Below are positions 24,691-33,748 of a stretch of 64,000 bases of DNA, piece after piece (the stretch's first letter is position 1; the number at the start of each line of letters is the position of its first letter). Below the pieces are notes generated by a model. The model saw only the letters and a program-made list of their open reading frames with translations. It ran no database searches and was not told the DNA's origin. The position numbers were made by a program, and so were the translations under genes. The DNA lies in the NCBI GenBank assembly GCA_963811705.1, contig CAWESL010000021.1, forward strand, positions 186,001-250,000, given 5' to 3'. Origin of the DNA: DATJPR01 sp963811705. GTDB taxonomy: Bacteria > Bacteroidota > Ignavibacteria > UBA10030 > UBA6906.

Positions 24691-27540
24691 ATGAAATCGA
24701 TGGCAATCCTGATCTGCGCGTTTAGTATGCTCAGCCCTCTCTCATTCGCACAAGAACAAAACATCGAACGAATAAACAATGGGGTGATTGTACACACCCC
24801 CGGCATGATGGTGAAAGCTCAATTCTACACTGAGAACATCCTGAGAATTGAGAAATGGCCACCAGGAAGCAGCGACAAAAAGCGCAGCCTGTCGGTGATC
24901 GTGGATCGACCGCTGACGGCAAAAGTCGGAATTCAAACGCGAGCAAACGATCTCCTGCTTTCATCACGGTACATGGAGGCAGCCGTCTCGCTCACTACAG
25001 GCGATATTGCATTTACCCGAAGGGGTTCGTCGGGGAAAGGCAACGAAGAACGGCGGATCCTCACTGAAGAGCATCACCAGTTCACACCTGTCGTCTACGG
25101 CGCCGATTCTTCCTATACGATCTCACAGGACTTCCGGCTCACTCCGGGCGAAGGCATCTATGGTCTCGGCGCAGATCAACACGGCTACATGAACTACCGC
25201 GGCGATACGGTAACGCTCGTACAAACGAACACGAATGCCATATCCCCATTTCTGATTTCGACGATGAACTATGGAATCCTCTGGGACAACTACTCAAAGA
25301 CCGTTCTTCGCGATGATGGGAAAAGTATCATGACCCTCTGGTCCGACGTCGGGGACAATATTGATTACTATCTGATCGCCGGGGACGCCATGGACTCGGT
25401 GATCGTCGGCTACAGAGTACTCACCGGTCAAGCTCCGATGTATGGCAAGTGGGCGTACGGCTACTGGCAAAGCAAAGAGCACTACAAAACCCAGGATGAA
25501 GTGCTGGCCATCGCGAGGAAGTACCGTGAACTGGGGATGCCGATTGACAATATTGTCCAGGACTGGGACTACTGGAACGGCGCAAAGAATTGGAGCGGGA
25601 TGTTTTTTGACAAGACCCTGTTCCCGCAACCCGAATCCATGCTCGACAGTCTGCACCGGATGCATTTCCATTTCATGATTTCCGTCTGGCCGGCGCTCGG
25701 ACCGAATACAGCAATCTACAAAGACATGGAGAAACGGGGTTTCCTCTACCCTCCCGTCGGATGGGGTGGATTCAAATACTACGACGCCTACAATCCCGAC
25801 GCGAACGCACTATACTGGAAATACCTGAGGGACGGATTGCTGACGAAAGGCGTCGACGCCTGGTGGATTGATTCGCCGGAACCTGACCTCATCAATGCGA
25901 ATACGGTCGGATCGACCGAATACGAAATGAAACGCGTCGGCAACAACCACCTTGGTTCGTGGGCACGCTACCTTAACGCATTCTCCCTCGCCATGACGGA
26001 TGATTTGTATTCCCACTATAGAAAAGAGTATTCCGACAAAAGATTCTACATCCTGACGAGATCGACCTACGCCGGTCAGCAACGCAATGCGGCGACGACC
26101 TGGACGGGGGACATCGGGGCAAACTGGAAGATCTATCGCGACCAGATCTCGGCAGGCATCAACCACTGCATGGCAGGGATTCCCTACTACACGTTCGATA
26201 TCGGAGCATTCGTCCTCGGGGCGTATGGGGGCGTGTTCAGTCGAGGAGGAAAGGACCCCGCATATCAGGAGTTCTATGCACGGATGTTTCAGTTCGGCGC
26301 ATTCAGCCCGATCTTCCGCGCGCACGGTTCGGAGACTCCACGGGAGATATGGGAATTCGGAGAATTCACGAAGCCAATGGTGAGATTCGACAACCTCCGG
26401 TACCGGCTGCTTCCGTATATCTACTCGCTTGCATGGAAGGTCATGAGCCAGGGGTATACGATCATGCGCGGACTCCCCATGGATTTCGAATCGGACAAGA
26501 AGACCTATGACCTCGACAACCAGTTTATGTTCGGCCCGTCGATCATGGTGACCCCGGTGACACATTGGATGTATTATCGCCCGCCGGAACAGAGTATCCT
26601 CATCGGGCCGGAGTTCTTCACAACAGCCGACAATAAAGCCGGAATCCTTGCGACGTACTGCAGCGACAGCAAACACGGTAACGTCACGAAACAGGAAATC
26701 GAGCCGGACGTCAACATCAATTGGTATTCCACAGGAAGGCCGGCGTACGTTACAGATTCCAGCTTCTCCATCCGTTGGGAGGGAAAGCTCCTTCCGCAGG
26801 AGACGGGCAAATACCAGTTCCACATGCGCAGCTACGATGCAAAACGGATCATCCTCGACGGTAACGTGCTGCCGATCGTCTACACGAGCGTCGAGCAGTA
26901 TACCGACACGATTCAATTGACGGCAGGAAGAGCCTACAGTTTTGTGCTCGAAACAGAAAACGCCACTCCCGGCGCGGCGCACATGGAGCTGTACTGGAAG
27001 ACACCGACAATTTTTGCAGAAGAACAACGCCACGAAGACAGACCGAAGACCGAGAAGGTGTATCTGCCTGAGAGCAAGGGCTGGTATGACTTCTGGACGG
27101 GGAAGAACTATCGCGGCGGTCAGGAAGTGATGGCTGATGCGCCGATCGACAAGATTCCGTTGTTCGTCAAAGCAGGATCGATCATTCCGATGGGGCCATT
27201 CGTTCACTACGCGACGGAACATCCCGAAGGACCGATCGAGCTGCGCATCTATGCAGGCGCCAATGCCAGCTTCACGCTCTACGAAGATGAGAACGACAAT
27301 TACAACTACGAACGGGGAGTGTACTCCACCATCGACTTGTCGTGGAATGAGTCCACACGTTCGCTCACGATCGGCGCACGACATGGATCCTTCCCCGGCA
27401 TGCAGAAGGAAAGGTCCTTCAATATCGTGATCGTCTCCGGGGAGCGTGGAACAGGAGTGGATACAACGGAGAAGGCAGATAAGACAGTGGCTTACACAGG
27501 CACGCCAATGGTCGTGTCATTCGATGCATCGTCGAAATAA
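24691..27540 (+). CDS. GH31 alpha-glycosidase with PA14 domain
   Basis: 949-residue secreted glycoside hydrolase family 31 (alpha-glucosidase/alpha-xylosidase type). Signal peptide MAILICAFSMLSPLSFA. N-terminal beta-sandwich at about 25-235, then the catalytic barrel with nucleophile D394 in WWIDSPEPD and acid/base D474 in WTGDIGANW, plus the familiar FSPIFRAHG segment. Residues of about 665-780 look like a PA14 carbohydrate-binding insert (FSIRWEGKLLPQETGKYQF, KRIILDGN), followed by the DUF5110-type C-terminal beta domain (LRIYAGANASFTLYEDE). The motif WWIDSPEPD is closest in style to alpha-xylosidases, which attack xyloglucan oligosaccharides. GAGGCGAAC is the ribosome-binding site. It converges on a GH2 enzyme 24 nt away. 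Confidence 0.93.
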   Translation: MKSMAILICAFSMLSPLSFAQEQNIERINNGVIVHTPGMMVKAQFYTENILRIEKWPPGSSDKKRSLSVIVDRPLTAKVGIQTRANDLLLSSRYMEAAVSLTTGDIAFTRRGSSGKGNEERRILTEEHHQFTPVVYGADSSYTISQDFRLTPGEGIYGLGADQHGYMNYRGDTVTLVQTNTNAISPFLISTMNYGILWDNYSKTVLRDDGKSIMTLWSDVGDNIDYYLIAGDAMDSVIVGYRVLTGQAPMYGKWAYGYWQSKEHYKTQDEVLAIARKYRELGMPIDNIVQDWDYWNGAKNWSGMFFDKTLFPQPESMLDSLHRMHFHFMISVWPALGPNTAIYKDMEKRGFLYPPVGWGGFKYYDAYNPDANALYWKYLRDGLLTKGVDAWWIDSPEPDLINANTVGSTEYEMKRVGNNHLGSWARYLNAFSLAMTDDLYSHYRKEYSDKRFYILTRSTYAGQQRNAATTWTGDIGANWKIYRDQISAGINHCMAGIPYYTFDIGAFVLGAYGGVFSRGGKDPAYQEFYARMFQFGAFSPIFRAHGSETPREIWEFGEFTKPMVRFDNLRYRLLPYIYSLAWKVMSQGYTIMRGLPMDFESDKKTYDLDNQFMFGPSIMVTPVTHWMYYRPPEQSILIGPEFFTTADNKAGILATYCSDSKHGNVTKQEIEPDVNINWYSTGRPAYVTDSSFSIRWEGKLLPQETGKYQFHMRSYDAKRIILDGNVLPIVYTSVEQYTDTIQLTAGRAYSFVLETENATPGAAHMELYWKTPTIFAEEQRHEDRPKTEKVYLPESKGWYDFWTGKNYRGGQEVMADAPIDKIPLFVKAGSIIPMGPFVHYATEHPEGPIELRIYAGANASFTLYEDENDNYNYERGVYSTIDLSWNESTRSLTIGARHGSFPGMQKERSFNIVIVSGERGTGVDTTEKADKTVAYTGTPMVVSFDASSK

Positions 27541-27564
27541 CCGGGAGGAACGGCGAGAATCGTC

Positions 27565-30453
27565 CTATTCTTCAGGGACGGACGGGCGCGATGGAGCCGG
27601 TTCAACATGCAACGTCAATACGGCCTCTTGCAATCCGTCCGCCGAGGCCTTCACCGTCAACACGCCGGACTGTTTTTTCGATTGCACGATAACCTGGGCC
27701 AACCCGTTGAACACCCGGCGCTTCCATTGCGGCGCCGGATCAATGGTCTGAACTAAACCCGGATCCGTATTCGGTTCGTCCCATTGGTTTGCCTTCCTGA
27801 ACCGCTGCCCCACGACAGCGTAGACATTTGTTCCGCGATGAAGAATGTCATGGTCGAGCCGGATCGCTTGGTTTGGGGCGTCGCGTTTGATGTTTGCCAC
27901 AAGCAAATGGCCGTTGACATACACCGACTGGTTCTCCACAATACTCTTGGTAAAGAGGTGTACGTCAGTTTCGTTCGTGAGATCTGACAATTCGAACGAC
28001 CCGCGAATAACGAGAAGCGTGTCAACATACAGGCGCCAATCATCGCCGCGCTTCGATCTTAGTGCCGGCTTCCAGGTCGAATCATTGAACCCGGCGGCGA
28101 CTTCGGGCCGATCGCGAAGATTGTCCACGGCCAGTTCTTTCAGGTGCTCGATCTTCGAGGTCTTTACGGTCTCAAAGTATTTGTCCGGCTCGTGACTCGA
28201 AGGGTCTCCGTTGCCGACACCGATGATTCTCCCCGGACCATCCACCGAGAAGCGGACCGTGCTGCCATCGTCCGACACGATCTTCCCGTGCTGATCCACT
28301 ACCTCAACCGAAATTGCTGACACATCTTCGCCATCGCCTCGCAAGTCGTTTCGATCAGAAAGAAGCCGAATGGATTTTGCTGCTCCAGCCGCGTGCACCG
28401 TATCCTCAAGAATCACAGCACCATCCTTGTAGCCACGCGCGGTCAGGACGCCGGGCTGATATTTCACCAGCCATTCCAAATGACCGTTGTGGGGCATTTC
28501 CTTCTTACCGAGACTCTTCTCGTCAAGAAGCAGTTCCACCTGGCCGCAATTGCTGTACACCGTGACCTTGGATTCCTCCCCCTGACGCCCTTTCGAATTC
28601 CAGTCAGGAACAATGTGCAGCACGTGGTCCTTACCCCACCAGGATTCCAGGTAATAGAAAATGTCTTTCGGAAAGCCGCACTGATCAAGGATTCCGAACT
28701 GCGATCCGACGGCGGGCCAGTCAAACGGATTCATTTCCCCACGATAGTCAAATCCCGTCCAGTAGAACAGGCCGGACAGGAAGGGTCGGGCGGCATAAAA
28801 CTTCCAGCCACTCTCGGTCCCCACGTTTTCACGGGTCGTGGGCGCCATATGAGCCTTTGACGCGTCCGTGATGTAGATCCCCCGTGTCCCGATCGTATTA
28901 CTCTCTTCTGTCCCAATGCCCGCCTGCCAGGGGAATTTCTTGTGATGTTCGTCGATGTTGCCCTGATGGATATAGTTGTACCCCATGACCTGCATGACCA
29001 TCCCCGTGCCGTCATCCCATCCACCGCTGATCGCAGTCGTGATGGCACGCGAGGAATCAAGCCGTTGTGCGAACGCCTGCATCGTGGCTCCGATCCGCGC
29101 CCCTTTCACATTGCCCTCAATCGCCCATTCTTCATTGCCGAGCGACCAGAGGACAACGCTCGGATGGTTCCGGTCGCGTTTCATGAAGCGCTCAAGACAA
29201 TCACGATGTTCCTGGTTCGTCCCCATCAGACGATTCTCATCGAGGACAAGCATTCCCAGGCGGTCGCAGGCGTCGAGCAGTTCGGGCGTGGGGGGATTGT
29301 GGGCGGTACGGATCGCGTTACTCCCCATCTGCTTCAGTCGTCTGACGCGGAACTCCTGCAGCGCGTCGGGAAGAGCGATGCCGACCCCGGCATGATCCTG
29401 ATGGTCAGCCGTTCCAAGGATCTCCAGACGCTTCCCGTTCAAGAAGAAACCTTCGTTCGGGTCGAAGCGAACCGTTCGAATTCCAAAGCGCGTTTCATAG
29501 GAATCGGTGACCTTCCCGCCGGAGCGAACCGTGGTCTTGATCGTATGAAGATACGGAGTCTCGAGAGTCCAGACTTTTGGATGAACGACGTTGAATTCGG
29601 TGCGGTATTCTTCCTGATTGCCCGCCTTGAGTACAAGGCTCTTGGTGGCGCCGGAGGCAATCGTGTTGCCCGATGGATCAATCACAGCCTGCTCAAGATC
29701 AAAAGTCGCGTCGGCGGTTGATGCATTGTCAAGGGTCGTCCTCACCGTGACCGCTGCACCATCGTTTCCGATCTCTGTCGTCACGAAGGTACCGTCCTTC
29801 ACAACATGGAGCGGCGAGACCTTCGTGAGCCAGACATGTCGATAGATGCCGGCGCCTTCGTAGAACCACCCTTCTTCCATGGTCGCGTCGACGCGCACGG
29901 CAACCACATTATCGCCGCCGTAGTTCAGATAGTCGGTGATGTCATAGCTGAACCCTGCATAGCCGCTATGCTCAGTGCCGAGATAGAAGCCATTGACCCA
30001 GACGATGGAGTTACGGAAGACGCCGTCGAATTCGAGTGCAATGCGCCGGCCAAGATCCGATTCCGGGATTGAGAACTTCTTCCGATACCAGCCCACGCTG
30101 TTTTCGGGAAAATTCCGACCGATGGCCTTATACCCATGGCTGAATCCCCCGCGATTGTCAAAAGGCAGCTCGACACACCAATCGTGCGGCAGGTCGAGGA
30201 CGCGCCAGCCGCGATCATCAAAATCCTTCGCCGCGGCGCCGTCGCCGTAGCCGGCTTTCGCGAAATACGAGAAATACCCGCTCCCGTTGTCGAAATCTTT
30301 CTTAGTATCGTAGGCATGGCCCAGCGCGAACCGCCAGCCGAAATCCATCAGGAGTTTTTCTCTTCCGGCCGAGACCTGGGGCGCTTGTCCGGGTGCCGGG
30401 CAGACCGCCAGAACGAGGGAAAAAACAACCATTAAGATCACATTGGTCTTCAT
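27565..30453 (-). CDS. GH2 beta-galactosidase family protein
   Basis: 962-residue secreted glycoside hydrolase family 2 enzyme. Signal peptide VILMVVFSLVLAVCPAPG. Domain order: sugar-binding sandwich (LPHDWCVELPFD, GWYRKKFSIPESD, FDGVFRNSIVWVNG), Ig-like domain, TIM barrel with acid/base E441 in WSLGNEEW and likely nucleophile E516 in IGTEESNT, then DUF4982 and Ig-like tails, with a late malectin/sandwich-like insert (VIRGSFELSDLT, YVNGHLL). Removes terminal beta-galactosyl or related residues from the non-reducing end. Convergent with the GH31 gene, which suggests a hemicellulose or xyloglucan side-chain locus. Substrate is an inference. Confidence 0.93.
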   Translation of the reverse strand: MKTNVILMVVFSLVLAVCPAPGQAPQVSAGREKLLMDFGWRFALGHAYDTKKDFDNGSGYFSYFAKAGYGDGAAAKDFDDRGWRVLDLPHDWCVELPFDNRGGFSHGYKAIGRNFPENSVGWYRKKFSIPESDLGRRIALEFDGVFRNSIVWVNGFYLGTEHSGYAGFSYDITDYLNYGGDNVVAVRVDATMEEGWFYEGAGIYRHVWLTKVSPLHVVKDGTFVTTEIGNDGAAVTVRTTLDNASTADATFDLEQAVIDPSGNTIASGATKSLVLKAGNQEEYRTEFNVVHPKVWTLETPYLHTIKTTVRSGGKVTDSYETRFGIRTVRFDPNEGFFLNGKRLEILGTADHQDHAGVGIALPDALQEFRVRRLKQMGSNAIRTAHNPPTPELLDACDRLGMLVLDENRLMGTNQEHRDCLERFMKRDRNHPSVVLWSLGNEEWAIEGNVKGARIGATMQAFAQRLDSSRAITTAISGGWDDGTGMVMQVMGYNYIHQGNIDEHHKKFPWQAGIGTEESNTIGTRGIYITDASKAHMAPTTRENVGTESGWKFYAARPFLSGLFYWTGFDYRGEMNPFDWPAVGSQFGILDQCGFPKDIFYYLESWWGKDHVLHIVPDWNSKGRQGEESKVTVYSNCGQVELLLDEKSLGKKEMPHNGHLEWLVKYQPGVLTARGYKDGAVILEDTVHAAGAAKSIRLLSDRNDLRGDGEDVSAISVEVVDQHGKIVSDDGSTVRFSVDGPGRIIGVGNGDPSSHEPDKYFETVKTSKIEHLKELAVDNLRDRPEVAAGFNDSTWKPALRSKRGDDWRLYVDTLLVIRGSFELSDLTNETDVHLFTKSIVENQSVYVNGHLLVANIKRDAPNQAIRLDHDILHRGTNVYAVVGQRFRKANQWDEPNTDPGLVQTIDPAPQWKRRVFNGLAQVIVQSKKQSGVLTVKASADGLQEAVLTLHVEPAPSRPSVPEE

Positions 30454-30483
30454 CGGGATTTTCTCGTTTTCTTCATTTGAGCA

Positions 30484-31737
30484 CTACGAGCGGATATTCC
30501 CTTTCCCCCGGACCACCCACTTGTAGCTCGTCAACTCTCGCAATCCCATAGGCCCGCGTGCGTGCAGTTTCTGCGTGCTGATGCCGATTTCCGCCCCGAG
30601 TCCGAACTCGAATCCATCCGTGAACCGTGTCGAGGCATTGACATACACCGCCGCTGAATCCACTTCGTTGAGGAATCTCTCCGCGTTGCGTGAAGAAGCG
30701 GTAACAATAGCATCGCTATGGTGCGAGCCGTAGGTGTTGATGTGATCGATAGCCATATCGACATCATCGACCACGCGGAGCGCGATGATCAGCGCGAGGT
30801 ATTCCTGTCTCCAGTCCGTTTCATTCGCGGCAATGATATCCGGAACAAGGGCGCGGGAATGTTCATCGCCCCGCACCTCGACGCCGGCCTCGCGCAACTG
30901 TTGGACGATGCGCGGGACAAAGGTCGCCGCCACGCGCTTGTGCACCAGGAGTTTCTCGGCGGCATTGCACACCGAGGGGCGTTGGGTCTTCGCGTTGACG
31001 ACAATCGCCGCTGCCATCGACAGGTTTGCGGACGCATCCACGAACACGTGGCAGTTGCCGTCGCCGTGCGCAATCACCGGCACAAGCGAATGCTCGCGGA
31101 TGTAGCTGATGAGATCCTTGCCGCCCCGGGGAATCACCACATCGAGGGAGTCGGACTGGCGGATCATCGCCAAGACATCGGCCCGGTCGGTGGAATCGAT
31201 GAAGGAGACGCTGTCAGGAGAGAGGCCCACATCACCCAGGGCCTGTTGAAGCAGGGCGACGAGGCTGCGGTTTGTCGTGATCGCCTCCGACCCTCCGCGC
31301 AGGAGGACGGCATTCCCCGCCTTCAAGCAGAGTGCCGCCGCATCGACCGTGACGTTGGGTCGGGCTTCGTAAATGATCCCAACCGTTCCGAGTGGCACCC
31401 GGACCTTTTCGATCCGGAGTCCGCCGGGTCGTTTGACCCGATCCAGCACTTCGCCGACAGGGTCGGGCAGGGCCATGACCTGCCGAACACCCGAAATCAT
31501 TTGGCGATACCGCTGCGGGGTAAATGTCAGGCGATCGAGCAGGACCGGCGAGAGCCCGGCGGTCCTCGCCTGTTCGACCTCCTCATGGTTGATGGTGAGA
31601 AGGCGTTCTTCATTCGCACGCAGTGATGACGCGATCCCCCGCAAAAGCCGGTTGCGTGTCGCGGTCGTGGTTCGTGACAATGCCGCGCCGGCCACGCGGA
31701 CAGCGCGTCCCAGGGCCTCCACACTCTCTACACTCAT
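30484..31737 (-). CDS. proA: Gamma-glutamyl phosphate reductase
   Basis: 417-residue NADPH-dependent enzyme of the aldehyde dehydrogenase fold that reduces gamma-glutamyl phosphate to glutamate semialdehyde in proline synthesis. Family blocks present: GTVGIIYEARPNVTVDAAA, LCLKAGNAVLLRGGSEA, VIPRGGKDLISYIREHS, VIAHGDGNCHVFVD and the catalytic-Cys block TQRPSVCNAAEKLLVH, then YVNASTRFTDGFEFGLGAE and GIST near the end. Start ATG overlaps the stop of proB by 4 nt (ATGA), so translation is coupled. Confidence 0.97.
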   Translation of the reverse strand: MSVESVEALGRAVRVAGAALSRTTTATRNRLLRGIASSLRANEERLLTINHEEVEQARTAGLSPVLLDRLTFTPQRYRQMISGVRQVMALPDPVGEVLDRVKRPGGLRIEKVRVPLGTVGIIYEARPNVTVDAAALCLKAGNAVLLRGGSEAITTNRSLVALLQQALGDVGLSPDSVSFIDSTDRADVLAMIRQSDSLDVVIPRGGKDLISYIREHSLVPVIAHGDGNCHVFVDASANLSMAAAIVVNAKTQRPSVCNAAEKLLVHKRVAATFVPRIVQQLREAGVEVRGDEHSRALVPDIIAANETDWRQEYLALIIALRVVDDVDMAIDHINTYGSHHSDAIVTASSRNAERFLNEVDSAAVYVNASTRFTDGFEFGLGAEIGISTQKLHARGPMGLRELTSYKWVVRGKGNIRS

Positions 31738-32873
31738 AAATCCATCTCCAGGATGGCAAGATTGTCTTTGTGAATGATCTCGACGGGTCTCTCGGTGCCA
31801 AGGATCGCACGCATCGCCGTTGTGTTCATCCCCTTGACCTTCGTCAGTTCCTGGGAGGAAAGGGACACAATCCCGCGGGCGATCTCCCGCCCTTCAGCAT
31901 TTTGCAGCGACACCGTATCCCCCCGCTGAAATATCCCGGTCACGCCGGTGATCCCGCCCGGGAGAAGGCTGGAATGGCGATGAAGGATGGCGGAGACGGC
32001 ACCGTCATCGATGACAATTTCCCCGCGCGTGTGTGCGACGAAGCCTATCCAGTGTTTTCTCACGTTCAACCGGGAATGCGCAGGAAGAAAAAGCGTTCCC
32101 CGGAAGGTCCCCGACACAATTTCCTCGAGAACGTGCGGCCGCGATCCATTGGCGATGATCATGGCGATACCCGCGGTGGAGCAGGTCCGCGCCGCCTGAA
32201 GCTTTGTAATCATCCCTCCGGTGCCTTTGTCCGATCCTGACTGGCGTGCCAGTCGTTCAATCGCGGGAGTGACTTTTTCGACAATGGGGATAAGGGTCGC
32301 GTGCGGATTGCGGGATGGGTCGTCGGAGTATAATCCGTCGACGTCGCTCAGCAGGATCAGGAGTTCCGCCCCGACGAGCTGGGCCACGAATGCGGAGAGG
32401 TTGTCGTTGTCGCCCAGCCTGATCTCGTCAATGGCGACCGTATCGTTTTCGTTGATGACCGGGACGACGCCGTGGGAAAACAGGGTGGAGAACGTTCGTC
32501 GCGCATTCAGGTAGCGGGTGCGGACGGCGAAATCGTCACGGGTGAGGAGAACCTGGCCGATCGTCCGTCCCCGGTTTCGGAACGCGCGTTCATACGCCGC
32601 CATCAGAAGGGGCTGACCGACTGCCGCGGTTGCCTGTTTCTCCGGGATCGACTGCGGGCGTTCGCGCAGTCTAAGGGCCGCGACGCCGGCGCTGATGGCG
32701 CCTGAGCTGACAAGTGCAACGTGCGTCCCGATCTCACAGAGACGGCTGATGGATTCTGCGTATTCTTCGATCCGGGATGCGTTGATCCCCGTCGAACCGC
32801 TGGTGAGAAGTGCCGTTCCTACCTTGATGACGATCCGACGGGGATATCGGGCGTCTGCGTGAGAAGGGTGCAT
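31734..32873 (-). CDS. proB: Glutamate 5-kinase with PUA domain
   Basis: 379-residue amino-acid kinase that phosphorylates glutamate, the first step of proline synthesis. The N-terminal kinase domain has IVIKVGTALLT, ALVSSGAISAG, PVINENDTVAIDEIRLGDND and LLSDVDGLY; a C-terminal PUA domain at about 285-365 has SSLLPGGITGVTGIFQRGDTV. Feedback inhibition by proline is usual for the family. It is the first gene of the proBA pair; no attenuator-like leader was seen upstream. Confidence 0.97.
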   Translation of the reverse strand: MHPSHADARYPRRIVIKVGTALLTSGSTGINASRIEEYAESISRLCEIGTHVALVSSGAISAGVAALRLRERPQSIPEKQATAAVGQPLLMAAYERAFRNRGRTIGQVLLTRDDFAVRTRYLNARRTFSTLFSHGVVPVINENDTVAIDEIRLGDNDNLSAFVAQLVGAELLILLSDVDGLYSDDPSRNPHATLIPIVEKVTPAIERLARQSGSDKGTGGMITKLQAARTCSTAGIAMIIANGSRPHVLEEIVSGTFRGTLFLPAHSRLNVRKHWIGFVAHTRGEIVIDDGAVSAILHRHSSLLPGGITGVTGIFQRGDTVSLQNAEGREIARGIVSLSSQELTKVKGMNTTAMRAILGTERPVEIIHKDNLAILEMDL

Positions 32874-32973
32874 TGTTCAAGTATAGAACAACCGGCGACG
32901 AAATCAAGGATTACATCCCCTTTTAGAATGAGGTTCGCCGTGCTCGCAGGTGGGTTCATCTTCCACGGTGGCG

Positions 32974-33648
32974 CTACAGCCTGGTCCCGATATTTGCCCT
33001 CCAGGAATGACTCCAAAGCTTCGCATAACCATAGTCATAGAACGAGCGTGAATCGCCTGCGTAGCATAGTTCAAGAAAGACACTCCTGCCGAGGATCTGG
33101 GTGAAATCAAACCCTACCCCCAGACTATAGCCCAGTTGAATCCGGGTCACATTGTCATTGAACGAAAGCACATTGGAGACTTCCAGAAGATAGCTCAGTG
33201 TCGGCCTGACGTCCGCGTAGACAACCAAGTCTCCGACAGGTAACTTTGGTTGTGCGGCCACGCTGAAGACCAGATATTGAAGACTTATTTCCGACGTATA
33301 GGTCGCCACTGCCCCCGTCCCGTCAGGATTAGACGGTGTACTATACGAAATCTGACTTGTCCACCGACCCCCCGCCCGCAAAAAGGTGAGATCGGTCTGT
33401 AGAGCGAACTCCGGCGAGTTCAAGATATCCGCATAGAGTCCAATCGAAGGGTTGAAAACATATTTCCACTGCGGCAAGGCAAGAGAGATCGAGCTGCCGA
33501 AGTAGTTGGCAGGAGCAATATCGGAGAACGAAAGTGTGCTCATGCTGGTCCCGAATTTGAGACCGACACTCTTGATGAACTGTGCGTGTGATAGAAGGGG
33601 GCTGAGAAGAATAATTGCCGCCAGGATGAGAAGTCTCATTGCCTTCAT
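32974..33648 (-). CDS. Outer-membrane beta-barrel protein
   Basis: 224 residues. Signal peptide MRLLILAAIILLSPLLSHAQ, then alternating hydrophobic strands typical of PorT/OmpX-like 8-strand barrels (FIKSVGLKFGTSMSTLSF, SISLALPQWKYVFNPSIGLY, RIQLGYSLGVGFDFTQ, FLELCYAGDSRSFYDYG). GGAGATCGT precedes the ATG. It lies 100 nt upstream of proB on the same strand; co-transcription is possible but not shown. Confidence 0.82.
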   Translation of the reverse strand: MKAMRLLILAAIILLSPLLSHAQFIKSVGLKFGTSMSTLSFSDIAPANYFGSSISLALPQWKYVFNPSIGLYADILNSPEFALQTDLTFLRAGGRWTSQISYSTPSNPDGTGAVATYTSEISLQYLVFSVAAQPKLPVGDLVVYADVRPTLSYLLEVSNVLSFNDNVTRIQLGYSLGVGFDFTQILGRSVFLELCYAGDSRSFYDYGYAKLWSHSWRANIGTRL

Positions 33649-33748
33649 ACGATCTCCGGTTTGCTTTCACAGCCACACCGCGGGCCCGCGAATCGATCAC
33701 CGAGCCCATGGCGTCGGATGGCACAGAAATGAATGACTCCGGTTGTTC

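Noticed and set aside
25810..27384. Long minus-strand ORF (524 codons) opposite the GH31 gene
   Set aside because: It is a high-GC shadow of a strongly supported gene: composition is arginine- and cysteine-rich, with no ribosome-binding site and no recognisable domain.
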